Shown: positions 51,707 through 59,251, counted from the stretch's first letter. The stretch is DNA of 64,000 nucleotides from an uncultured Bacteroidia bacterium (GCA_902785755.1 CACZZO010000013.1:20805-84804); one strand, 5' to 3'. Numbers and translations: made by a program. Notes: a model not told the origin generated them from the sequence alone.

Positions 51707-52168
51707 TCATTTAAGCATTTCGTCCATCCATAACTCAAAATAGTACGGATATTTCTTAATGCCCCAACAAAATGCTCGTAGGGTTGGAATGTCATAACGC
51801 CTTTCCTCAACGGCGATGAGACAGATGCGCTTGTACGCATCATCCACCGTTTCGTCTTCCTGTGCCAGAGTTAACCCACCGCAGATGTCCCATTGGCTAT
51901 AATAATCCGCTTCATATTCTTCGCATAGCAGTGGCATCAAGTTTATCAATGGTTCTTCGCTTTGCTCCTTTGTAAAAGGATTGTTGCTTTGTTCTGGCAA
52001 GCGAAAGTAAAGCCATTGCTCAGCGGCGGTATATACCGTGGTTCGCATACTTAGGCTGATGCCGCATTCCTTCATATAAGCCTTGGTCAGCAGACGCAAA
52101 GCTTCTAAGGCATCCATCTTTTCGCCTTCCTCGGCGTACTGTTCAAATAGTTTCTCTGTTTCTGTCAT
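51707..52168 (-). CDS. Hypothetical island protein
   Basis: 153 aa, not recognised. Acidic and helical with no signal or membrane segment: TEKLFEQYAEEGEKMDALEA, AEQWLYFRLPEQSNNPF, TLRAFCWGIKKYPYYFELWM. The spacing to the next upstream gene is 15 bases, so it is probably in the same operon as the zinc-finger gene. Confidence 0.55.
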   Translation of the reverse strand: MTETEKLFEQYAEEGEKMDALEALRLLTKAYMKECGISLSMRTTVYTAAEQWLYFRLPEQSNNPFTKEQSEEPLINLMPLLCEEYEADYYSQWDICGGLTLAQEDETVDDAYKRICLIAVEERRYDIPTLRAFCWGIKKYPYYFELWMDEMLK

Positions 52169-52183
52169 AACATTGTTTTTAAT

Positions 52184-52432
52184 TCATGATAAAATCCCTA
52201 TGATGATTAAGATTGCCAAAATAATGACGACCGTGATGATAAGATTTTTGATAAACCTGCCCAATCTTTGTGCAAAGCTCAGATTGTCTTCTGCCTCGTC
52301 GGCACTTGTCAGACTGTTCTCGCCTTCCAGAGCGCATTTCTTGGAACAGTAGTACCTTCTGTTCCATCGTGGGCCGCCTGTGTACCCTTTTCCATCGGGG
52401 AAATATCTCCCGCACCATTCGCAATTTGCCAT
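52184..52432 (-). CDS. Small zinc-finger membrane protein
   Basis: 82 aa. Two CxxC pairs near the N-terminus (CEWCGRYFP and YYCSKKCALEG) could bind one zinc, and a C-terminal membrane segment (LIITVVIILAILIIIGIL, about 63-80) anchors it. Role unknown; such small zinc-ribbon membrane proteins occur in accessory islands. Confidence 0.6.
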   Translation of the reverse strand: MANCEWCGRYFPDGKGYTGGPRWNRRYYCSKKCALEGENSLTSADEAEDNLSFAQRLGRFIKNLIITVVIILAILIIIGILS

Positions 52433-52491
52433 ATTTCTTTCTGTTTATGTTACACTTTGATTTTAATGGGTGTCTAAGTCCCCGAAGGAAC

Positions 52492-52845
52492 TCAGACGTT
52501 GTAAATCCTGACAATTTTCTTCAATGCTTGGGCTTTTCGGATGGTGTCCCAAGTGCCTTTGCTCGATGCCGTGACAAAGGCGAGAATGATGTCAGAGTTT
52601 TCGACAATAGTCGTGTTTCGTTTCAAAGGAGCGCCGCGACCGTAGAGGCCATAATCAGGCTTGAATTCTTCCAGCGGGTAGCTGTGTTCCGAAGCGTATC
52701 GGGCGGCCAGCGTATCCGCGCCTTTGGCACCACCTGAAACAATCTTTTCGACTTTAATCTTGGTTTTTTCGACAAAGTTGTCGACTGTTTCGGCCAGCAG
52801 AGAGTAATCCAAAAACTCCCTGGAGCCAACGATTCCCAATCTCAT
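52492..52845 (-). CDS. SLOG-family (YpsA/DprA-related) nucleotide-binding protein
   Basis: 117 aa. The Rossmann-like SLOG fold is indicated by MRLGIVGSREFLDYS at the start and IVSGGAKGADTLAARYA in the middle, with KRNTTIVENSDIILAF near the end. This is the DUF2493/cpYpsA-related class, thought to bind nucleotide-type ligands in phage-related or antiphage contexts. Catalysis is unproven. Confidence 0.8.
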   Translation of the reverse strand: MRLGIVGSREFLDYSLLAETVDNFVEKTKIKVEKIVSGGAKGADTLAARYASEHSYPLEEFKPDYGLYGRGAPLKRNTTIVENSDIILAFVTASSKGTWDTIRKAQALKKIVRIYNV

Positions 52846-52887
52846 TTTTTCAATGTTTTAAAGAACAAAAGTTTTTTGTAACAAGGT

Positions 52888-53003
52888 ACTAATACGAATA
52901 GCCTCGTCGCATTGAAATCAATTCCACTGTAAATCGCTAAGAAACAGAAAAGTAATAATCAAAAATATATGTGCGTAACATTGTGCGTAAATAGAATAAT
53001 TTT
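52888..53003 (+). repeat. Intergenic duplicate B upstream of the Arm-domain gene
   Basis: Matches 51587-51700 (see that entry). It ends with two close GTGCGTAA words (ATGTGCGTAACATTGTGCGT area) that overlap the -33 region of the promoter for the Arm-domain gene. Confidence 0.65.
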
Positions 53004-53013
53004 CTATCTTTGC
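52981..53013 (+). promoter_or_regulatory. Promoter of the Arm-domain gene
   Basis: TTG at 52981-52983, 21-base spacing, TATCTTTGC at 53005-53013. The GTGCGTAA words lie at the -33 box, so their binding protein could repress or activate the gene. Confidence 0.6.
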
Positions 53014-53032
53014 GCCCGAAACACACACAAAT

Positions 53033-53641
53033 ATGTCAGTAAGATTTACTTTGGAAAAGCGAACCAATAAGTTCGGCGAGTGCCCCATCAGGCTCTCTTG
53101 GAGTTTTGGTGGCCGCAGATATCAAACCACCATTGGCTATTCCATCATGGAAACGGATTGGGACGAGAAGAATAGTTTAGTGAAGCCTGAAATGAAAAAC
53201 CAAAGTGGACAATCAGCCGATGACATCAACTTCTATATCAAGCGCATCAGCCTTGTTGTAGCAAGCATTGAACAACATTTTGTTGGTAAAGAAAAGGCTT
53301 TAGACACTGATACGATGAAGCATGCCATCAACGATGCCTTGTCTAAAGACATTGCCCGCTCAGAGGATATTTTGGAACGCTGTTTGGAAGGCTGGAAAGC
53401 TCTGCCCGAGATAAAGACAAGGTATTATAAAGACCTGGCTGGGAGGTATTATAAGTTTCTGTGCGAAGCTAGAAACTTTTACATTTCTGTTGATAAATTT
53501 TACATTCTCCAAGAACTATTTGGCAGAGGAGAACGAGTTGCCGTACCTACGGACAAGTTTAAACCCCAAAAAGAAAGAGGAAGCTTGTATCCCATTACAT
53601 CATTCAAGGAAGTGAACTATGAGGAAGTGTATGGACAGTGA
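53033..53641 (+). CDS. Orphan Arm DNA-binding domain protein (integrase N-terminus-like)
   Basis: 202 aa. The first ~55 residues (SVRFTLEKRTNKFGECPIRL, YQTTIGYSI, then WDEKNSLVKP) match the Arm_DNA-bind_5-type domain of Bacteroidota tyrosine recombinases. It continues into a helical region that in integrases leads to the core-binding domain (KHAINDALSKDIARSEDIL). The Arg-His-Arg-Tyr catalytic part is absent, and no remnant follows before the next gene. It may be a truncated integrase or a stand-alone arm-site-binding regulator. It is the only recombinase-related gene in the island. Confidence 0.75.
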   Translation: MSVRFTLEKRTNKFGECPIRLSWSFGGRRYQTTIGYSIMETDWDEKNSLVKPEMKNQSGQSADDINFYIKRISLVVASIEQHFVGKEKALDTDTMKHAINDALSKDIARSEDILERCLEGWKALPEIKTRYYKDLAGRYYKFLCEARNFYISVDKFYILQELFGRGERVAVPTDKFKPQKERGSLYPITSFKEVNYEEVYGQ

Positions 53642-53714
53642 CCACTATCCTCTATACAAATGCTGAAAAAAAGCGGATGATTAGTCCGCCTATTTAATCC
53701 TCATTCTATTGTTG

Positions 53715-54587
53715 TTAAAGTGGGATAAGAGCAGTGCGCAGAATACAAATTGGTTCTTCCATCTTTAACTCCATGGCTTTTTGTCTTGCTTTTTGGCATT
53801 CTACTTCAAGTTTTTCCTTCTCATCATCGCTCCTATAGAACATAATAAGCATCATTTTCGGTTTTGCACCCCAATGGAATTCTTTCTTAGATCCTTTCAA
53901 TAATTCGAGCTCTGTTTTTTGTTTTATTATAGATGTGACATCTTCATACAAAGCCTTGCAAGCTTTTTCATTTTCGATTATTCCATTCGTTTTCTCAACG
54001 TGATCTATGGTTCCAGATTTTCCTTGTGTTGCATCCAGGCCAAGTTTTAATTCGGCAAGATAGATGTCATTAAAACCTTTGGCATTTGGGATGGTGTCTA
54101 CAACAATTAGGTCAATTTTTGTTTGTGGAATCTCCTTCCTCTTCTCTTTTAGAATATCAGCCTTTGAGAACTGCCATTCCATATCTACAACTAAGTATCT
54201 ATTATCATACGATTGATTCCCCAAAGCAATGTTTTGTTGAACAATAAACTCTGACCCCTTCCTGTTAAAATAGGCTAGTTTTTTTGCTTCCGAAAAATAC
54301 GATTTTATGTTGGTCTCAGATTTTAAGTCGTGAGGATTCTCGAAACAAATTTTTGGCTTTTCCCCATTTTTATAGAACCCTTTGTCTAATATTGTGATCT
54401 TGGGCTCTTTTTTTCCATCGAGTGATATTGTGAGTATTAAATTCTTATGATAATACACCTTAACTTCGTTGTTCGGTCGTATTTCAAACGATAATTCCGG
54501 GTCTTTTTTGATTACATTAAATAATTTCTTCAATCTACCACCTTCTTTGTATGCTTTGATGTGTTCATCGGTAAGACATCTTGCCAT
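53715..54587 (-). CDS. PD-(D/E)XK-like hypothetical protein
   Basis: 290 aa, family not recognised. A nuclease-like core is visible at about residues 158-183: TKIDLIVVDTIPN, then IYLAELKLGLDATQGK (D...ExK). The region before it (LVVDMEWQFSKADIL) and the C-terminus (KPKMMLIMFYRSDDEKEKLE) fit a PD-(D/E)XK fold. AT content is clearly higher than in core genes. It is the last gene before the repeats at the right end of the island. Could be a defence nuclease or mobile-element protein. Confidence 0.65.
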   Translation of the reverse strand: MARCLTDEHIKAYKEGGRLKKLFNVIKKDPELSFEIRPNNEVKVYYHKNLILTISLDGKKEPKITILDKGFYKNGEKPKICFENPHDLKSETNIKSYFSEAKKLAYFNRKGSEFIVQQNIALGNQSYDNRYLVVDMEWQFSKADILKEKRKEIPQTKIDLIVVDTIPNAKGFNDIYLAELKLGLDATQGKSGTIDHVEKTNGIIENEKACKALYEDVTSIIKQKTELELLKGSKKEFHWGAKPKMMLIMFYRSDDEKEKLEVECQKARQKAMELKMEEPICILRTALIPL

Positions 54588-54766
54588 AAAAATTCTGTTT
54601 TAATATTCGGGCACAAAAATATGTATTTTTCACTATCATTTCAAAAATATTTGGGGCGCATCCCCCGACATCCTCCAAGCCCCATCGATAGAAAGGCAAA
54701 GAAACACAACTCACCCGAAAAGGTCATCAAGCAGCACTTCTTTGTCGTTTTCTCCAAAAAAATCAA

Positions 54767-54834
54767 GTTTCCGACAAAATTAGGTATCAAAATTTGTCGG
54801 AAAGTGGGTATAAAAACCGAGTTTCCGACAAAAT
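54767..54834. repeat. Short TTTCCGACAAAAT repeats at the right end of the island
   Basis: GTTTCCGACAAAAT at 54767-54780 and 54821-54834, with the inverted form ATTTGTCGGAAA at 54792-54803 between them. The first and inverted copies form an 8-bp stem (54771-54778 with 54793-54800). The surrounding gap 54588-54842 has no gene. The repeats abut the meaB-end copy at 54843. Confidence 0.6.
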
Positions 54835-54842
54835 CGCTATCT

Positions 54843-54960
54843 TTTCAGCATATTAAAATAAGCATCCAACAGTTTTTGTGCGCCAATATACGCACTCATC
54901 CGCTGGCCGCGCACGTCGCTTTCGACCAAGGGGAGAAGGTCGGAAACGAGTTGGTTTTGG
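54843..54960 (-). repeat. Proximal copy of the meaB 3' end (118 bp)
   Basis: Aligns without gaps to 55089-55206 and encodes, on the minus strand, the last ~39 MeaB residues (from N-Q-L-V-S-D-L-L-P to M-L-K-R-stop, with AGA TAG at the end). It extends further into the gene than the distal copy but lacks the downstream hairpin. Only 48 unrelated bases separate it from the genuine locus. Confidence 0.92.
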
Positions 54961-55013
54961 ATAATTTGCTTTTTTAATCAAAAGAAAACCAAGTTTTTAT
55001 ATTATGAAATGTG

Positions 55014-55062
55014 CGTAAACCAGCGGAATCGCAATTTTTCTGGCACTTTCCGCTGGTTTACG
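55014..55062. terminator. Hairpin downstream of meaB
   Basis: CGTAAACCAGCGGAA (55014-55028) and TTCCGCTGGTTTACG (55048-55062) make a 15-bp perfect stem with a 19-base loop, 21 bases after the meaB stop. It lacks a long T-run on either side. The copy at 47360-47408 has the same structure with one mismatch. Confidence 0.6.
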
Positions 55063-55082
55063 AACAAAACGAGTTGTAACTA

Positions 55083-56198
55083 TCAACGTTTCAGCATATT
55101 AAAATAAGCATCCAGCAGCTTTTGTGCGCCAATATAAGCACTCATTCGCTGGCCGCGCACGTCGCTTTCGACCAAGGGGAGAAGGTCGGAAACGAGTTGG
55201 TTTTGGTAGAAATCGTTTTTCAAGGCACTGTCCATCGAGTCGTACATCATCTGCACGTCCTGTTGGGCGCGTTTGCGGTAGAGATAGCCGTTGTCGCGGA
55301 TGGCCTGGACGTGGTCGGCCACCATCTGCCAGACTTCGTCGATTTGGAAGCCCGTCAAAGCGGAGCAAGTCAGCACTTTGGTCTCTTGTCCCGATTCGGG
55401 CAAGGGGAAGAGGTGCAGTGCATTGCGACATTCGGCGGCGGCACGGTTGGCACGCATCACATTGTCGCCGTCGGCCTTGTTCACCGCTATGCCGTCGGCC
55501 ATCTCCATGATGCCGCGCTTGATGCCTTGCAGTTCGTCGCCGGCACCGCTGATTAATATAAGGAGGAAGAAATCGACCATCGAATGTACCGCCGTTTCCG
55601 ATTGGCCCACGCCCACGGTTTCCACGAAAATGGTGTCATAACCTGCTGCTTCACAAAGGATAATGGTTTCCCTTGTTTTGCGAGCCACGCCGCCCAAAGT
55701 ACCCGCTGAGGCCGAAGGACGAATGTAGGCGTTGGGATGCACGGAAAGGTTTTCCATGCGGGTCTTGTCGCCCAAGATGCTGCCCTTTGAGCGTTGGCTC
55801 GATGGGTCGATGGCGAGGACGGCAAGTTTTTGTCCCTTGTCGCAAAGGTGAACGCCAAGAGCCTCGATGAAGGTACTTTTGCCCGCGCCCGGAACGCCCG
55901 TAATGCCCAATCGCAAGGCCTTTCCCGCATGGGGCAAACAGGCGGCGATGATTTGTTGCGCCAAGTCCTGATGCTTGGGCAAGGCACTCTCAACCAAGGT
56001 GATAGCCTTGCTCAGCGTCACGCGGTCGCCTTTGAGGATGCCTTCAACATACCAGTCCAACGGCATGAGCTGCTGCTGGTTGCGTTTCATGCGTTCCAAA
56101 GCGTTGGGGTTGACTTGGATGGGACCATCAACGCCTTCGGTGACTTTGAGGTTCGACTCCCATTCATGTTCTTGATTTTCAAAGTGTTCGTGTTCCAT
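55083..56198 (-). CDS. meaB: MeaB/ArgK GTPase, methylmalonyl-CoA mutase chaperone
   Basis: 371 aa from the ATG at 56198, which follows a perfect promoter box by about 22 bases; longer frames cross the promoter. G-protein motifs: GITGVPGAGKSTFIEALG (P-loop), AVLAIDPSSQRSKGSILGD, FVETVGVGQSE (switch) and AVNKADGD. MeaB protects and loads B12 into methylmalonyl-CoA mutase. The 3' end is duplicated at 54843-54960 and 47355-47513, so this locus looks like an integration target. Neither mutase gene is in the window. Confidence 0.95.
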   Translation of the reverse strand: MEHEHFENQEHEWESNLKVTEGVDGPIQVNPNALERMKRNQQQLMPLDWYVEGILKGDRVTLSKAITLVESALPKHQDLAQQIIAACLPHAGKALRLGITGVPGAGKSTFIEALGVHLCDKGQKLAVLAIDPSSQRSKGSILGDKTRMENLSVHPNAYIRPSASAGTLGGVARKTRETIILCEAAGYDTIFVETVGVGQSETAVHSMVDFFLLILISGAGDELQGIKRGIMEMADGIAVNKADGDNVMRANRAAAECRNALHLFPLPESGQETKVLTCSALTGFQIDEVWQMVADHVQAIRDNGYLYRKRAQQDVQMMYDSMDSALKNDFYQNQLVSDLLPLVESDVRGQRMSAYIGAQKLLDAYFNMLKR

Positions 56199-56219
56199 AG
56201 CGGGCTGCGGTTTGTGTTT

Positions 56220-56228
56220 GCAAAGGTA
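56220..56228 (-). promoter_or_regulatory. Promoter -7 box of meaB
   Basis: Minus-strand TACCTTTGC, perfect; fixes the meaB start at 56198. Confidence 0.65.
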
Positions 56229-56244
56229 GGGTTTTTTATTTTTA

Positions 56245-56278
56245 TTTGCGTTATTCCAAAAAAAATGCGTAATTTTGT
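56245..56278 (+). promoter_or_regulatory. Promoter of the GT5 half-protein gene
   Basis: TTTG at 56245-56248, 21-base spacing, TAATTTTGT at 56270-56278 (last base deviates). The ATG follows at 56303. Confidence 0.55.
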
Positions 56279-56302
56279 AGTTTCTAAGCAAAACTGTAGC
56301 CC

Positions 56303-57130
56303 ATGACTACCAAAACAAGAGTATTATTTGTCCATCAAGAAATCGCCCCTTATTTGCCCGAAACCCCGATGAGCCTCGTCGGTCGTTACCTGCCCCAAGC
56401 CACACAAGAAAGCGGAAAGGAAATCAGGATTTTCATGCCCCGCTACGGCATCATCAACGAGCGGAGGAACCAACTCCATGAGGTGATTCGCCTCTCGGGC
56501 ATGAACCTCATCATCAACGACACCGACCACCCGCTCATTATCAAGGTGGCCTCCATCCAGAAAGCGAGAATGCAGATTTATTTCATCGACAACGACGATT
56601 TCTTCACGAAGAAAAAATACTTGATGTATGACGAGAAGGGCGTGTTTTGTGAGGACAACGACAGCCGTTGCATCTTCTTCACCCGTGGCGTCATCGAGAC
56701 GGTGAAGAAACTCAACTGGTCGCCCGACATCATCCATTGCCACGGCTGGATTTCGGCCCTGATGCCGGTCTACATCAAGCGGGCCATGAACGTGAGGGAC
56801 AACCCGCTTTTCAACGAGTCGAAAATCATCTATTCGATTTATGACGATGCTTTCGATGAGTACTTCAAGGCAGGCTTCGACAAGAAAATGAAACTGCCGG
56901 GAATCACCGCCAAGGACATGAAATATTTCAAGGAGGCCAACTACGTCAACCTGACCAAGGCGGCCATTGACTATGCAGATGGCATTGTGGTGAGCACCAA
57001 CCGCCTGAACCCCGAAATTGAGGAGTATTTGCAGACGGTGAAAAAGCCCGTCCTGTCGTATGAGGAACAGGTTCACTACGCCCAAGCCTGCAACGATTTC
57101 TACGATACCCTCCTGCAAAAACAACAATAA
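56303..57130 (+). CDS. GT5-like half-protein (starch/glycogen synthase N-terminal domain)
   Basis: 275 aa. The N-terminal GT5 Rossmann domain is evident: VLFVHQEIAPYLPETPMSLV, SPDIIHCHGWISALMPVYIK, IDYADGIVVSTNRLNPEIEE. A full glycogen synthase is 450-500 aa with a second Rossmann domain; that half is absent and the next gene begins after a normal stop. Such half-proteins next to a DUF4270 lipoprotein are a conserved arrangement in Bacteroidota. Function is uncertain; it may not be catalytic. Confidence 0.85.
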   Translation: MTTKTRVLFVHQEIAPYLPETPMSLVGRYLPQATQESGKEIRIFMPRYGIINERRNQLHEVIRLSGMNLIINDTDHPLIIKVASIQKARMQIYFIDNDDFFTKKKYLMYDEKGVFCEDNDSRCIFFTRGVIETVKKLNWSPDIIHCHGWISALMPVYIKRAMNVRDNPLFNESKIIYSIYDDAFDEYFKAGFDKKMKLPGITAKDMKYFKEANYVNLTKAAIDYADGIVVSTNRLNPEIEEYLQTVKKPVLSYEEQVHYAQACNDFYDTLLQKQQ

Positions 57131-57144
57131 GGAACTTTTTCAAA

Positions 57145-58497
57145 ATGAAAACACATCATTCAATCGCTCAAAATGGCTTGGCGTTAATGATTGGCGCATT
57201 GCTATTGGTGTTCGCGGCTTGTAGGAAGTCGCCCGAAACCATTGGCAACGACCTGATTTCGGACAACAACTATATCGATGTCTTCCATACCGACACGGTG
57301 GAAATCGTCTGCCATTCCTATTTGGATTCCATCGCCACGAAAAACGCCACTTTTGCCATGCTCGGTGCCATGAACGACCCCGAGTTTGGCACGACCGAGG
57401 CGGGATTCTATACCCAGTTCCGCTTTTCGGTGGCCGGACAAAGTTTCGGCTCCAATCCAGTGGTTGACTCCTTGGTGCTCCAACTTTACCTTGCGGGCTG
57501 CTACGGCGACACCACTGTCATGCAAACGGCGCATGTTTATATGCTGAGCGATTCCCTTTCGATGGAAAACTCGTATTACAACCATTCGACGGTGGCCACC
57601 GATAACATCGACCACGCCAATGGTTTCCAGTTTCGCCCGCATCCGCATACCAAGGCGAGCGTCATCGGCAACGACACGGTGGGGCAGCCAGTCATCCGCA
57701 TTCCACTGAGTCAGGAATTGGGCAATTACCTTATCAATCTCGACACCACGGTTTATTCCCGCCCCGACCTTTTCAAGAAAGCGTTTCATGGCTTGCATGT
57801 CACTTGCGCCCCTGTGAGCCAAAACGGTTCCATCAGCAGCATCAACCTGACAAGCAACACCTTCACGATGCTGCAACTCTATTACCATAATGCCGCCACG
57901 CCCGACAAGCCCTTGCGCTACAACTATTATGTGACCACTTCTGATACCTATTTCAACCATTTCGACCACGACTATACATTAGGCAGCCCCGACTTTGTCA
58001 GTCAGGTTTTGGACGAGCAATGGGACTTGGGCCAGTCGACGGTGTATCTTCAAACGATGGGTGGAGTGAGGACGCATGTCTTGTTCCCCAATCTCAGCCA
58101 TTGGACTGATTCGTTGAAGGACAGTTACATCGTTGTCAATGAGGCCAAGCTTATTCTTCCGGCCTCATCGTTGTCGGTCGACACAACTTGTTTCTCTGCT
58201 CCTTCCACATTGATTTTGTTGGGTTTCAATGCCGACAGCAGCACCTATCTCTTGCCCGACTATTTCGAAGGCTCCGGTTACTTAGGTGGCACTTACAACG
58301 CAAGCACCAAATCGGTCACTTTTCGCATTTCGGAATACCTGCAAAGCATGATTATGAAAAAGAAGGAGAATCTGGGCCTCAGTTTGGGCATCAATGGGGC
58401 GGCCTACAACGGCCACCGCTGGATAGTGAACGGCCCCGAAGCCACACAAGGCGAGAAAATGCGCTTGGAAGTGACTTATTCCATTGTGAATGAATAA
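57145..58497 (+). CDS. DUF4270 lipoprotein
   Basis: 450 aa. Lipoprotein signal (LALMIGALLLVFAAC) followed by RKSPETIGNDLISDNNYIDV, the usual start of DUF4270 proteins. Beta-rich throughout, with TEAGFYTQFRFSVAGQSFGS and LRYNYYVTTSDTYFNHFDHD. Outer-membrane or periplasmic; function unknown. Fourteen bases after the GT5 half-protein gene, so co-transcribed. Confidence 0.9.
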   Translation: MKTHHSIAQNGLALMIGALLLVFAACRKSPETIGNDLISDNNYIDVFHTDTVEIVCHSYLDSIATKNATFAMLGAMNDPEFGTTEAGFYTQFRFSVAGQSFGSNPVVDSLVLQLYLAGCYGDTTVMQTAHVYMLSDSLSMENSYYNHSTVATDNIDHANGFQFRPHPHTKASVIGNDTVGQPVIRIPLSQELGNYLINLDTTVYSRPDLFKKAFHGLHVTCAPVSQNGSISSINLTSNTFTMLQLYYHNAATPDKPLRYNYYVTTSDTYFNHFDHDYTLGSPDFVSQVLDEQWDLGQSTVYLQTMGGVRTHVLFPNLSHWTDSLKDSYIVVNEAKLILPASSLSVDTTCFSAPSTLILLGFNADSSTYLLPDYFEGSGYLGGTYNASTKSVTFRISEYLQSMIMKKKENLGLSLGINGAAYNGHRWIVNGPEATQGEKMRLEVTYSIVNE

Positions 58498-58530
58498 ATT
58501 GAATTTTAAATCTTAAATAATAAATCGAAT

Positions 58531-59166
58531 ATGAAAAAACTGATTTTAGCCGCTTTGGTATTGGTCGGGCTGACCTGCCAGGCACAGAAAAACACAGAAA
58601 AGGAAACCGTTGTTGTCATCAAGACCAGCATGGGGACGATGAAAGCCAAATTGTATAACGACACGCCGCTCCACCGCGACAACTTCATCAAGTTGGTGAA
58701 CGAGGGCTGGTACAACGGCTCGCCGTTCCACCGCGTCATCAACCAGTTCATGATTCAGGGCGGACAGAACAAGGACGGCCGTTTAGACCCGGGTTATACC
58801 GTTCCCGCCGAGTTCAAGGACAACCATTTCCACAAGAAAGGTGCTCTCGCAGCCGCCCGCCAAGGCGACCAAGTGAACCCCAAGAAGGCCTCCAGTGGCT
58901 CGCAGTTCTACATTGTGCAGGGCAGGACATACGACGACAAATGGCTTGACATGTTCGAGAACCGCTCGGGCGAGGTGTTGTCGGCCAAGCAGCGTCAGGC
59001 CTACAAGACCATCGGCGGCACGCCACACCTTGACGGCGACTATACCGTGTTCGGCGAATTGACAGAGGGTCTTGATGTGGTCGACAAGATTGCAGCCGTC
59101 AAGACGGGCAACATGGATGTGCCGGTCGAGCCTGTCACCATCATTTCCATTACGATTGAAAAATAA
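58531..59166 (+). CDS. Periplasmic cyclophilin-type peptidyl-prolyl isomerase
   Basis: 211 aa. Signal peptide (MKKLILAALVLVGLTCQAQ, possibly lipoprotein-like). The cyclophilin fold carries PFHRVINQFMIQGG near residue 70, SSGSQFYIVQGR near 125 and YTVFGELTEGLDVVDKIA near 173. Catalyses prolyl cis-trans isomerisation of exported proteins. Likely the last gene of the GT5-DUF4270 operon or separately promoted. Confidence 0.93.
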   Translation: MKKLILAALVLVGLTCQAQKNTEKETVVVIKTSMGTMKAKLYNDTPLHRDNFIKLVNEGWYNGSPFHRVINQFMIQGGQNKDGRLDPGYTVPAEFKDNHFHKKGALAAARQGDQVNPKKASSGSQFYIVQGRTYDDKWLDMFENRSGEVLSAKQRQAYKTIGGTPHLDGDYTVFGELTEGLDVVDKIAAVKTGNMDVPVEPVTIISITIEK

Positions 59167-59167
59167 G

Positions 59168-59228
59168 GCCGTAAGCTATAAGCCATAAGCAGTAAGCATT
59201 TGATTTGTTGCTGCTTATAGCTTACGGC
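59168..59228. repeat. Inverted repeat between the cyclophilin and pheS genes
   Basis: GCCGTAAGCTATAAGC (59168-59183) and GCTTATAGCTTACGGC (59213-59228) are a 16-base perfect inverted repeat with a 29-base loop; further AAGCTATAAG pieces follow. It may end the cyclophilin transcript or be a dispersed element. Confidence 0.75.
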
Positions 59229-59251
59229 TTACAGCTTAAAGCTATAAGAAC

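Noticed and set aside
53642..53714. A catalytic integrase domain or remnant after the Arm-domain gene
   Set aside because: The 73 bases before the next gene encode no R-H-R-Y motifs in any frame.
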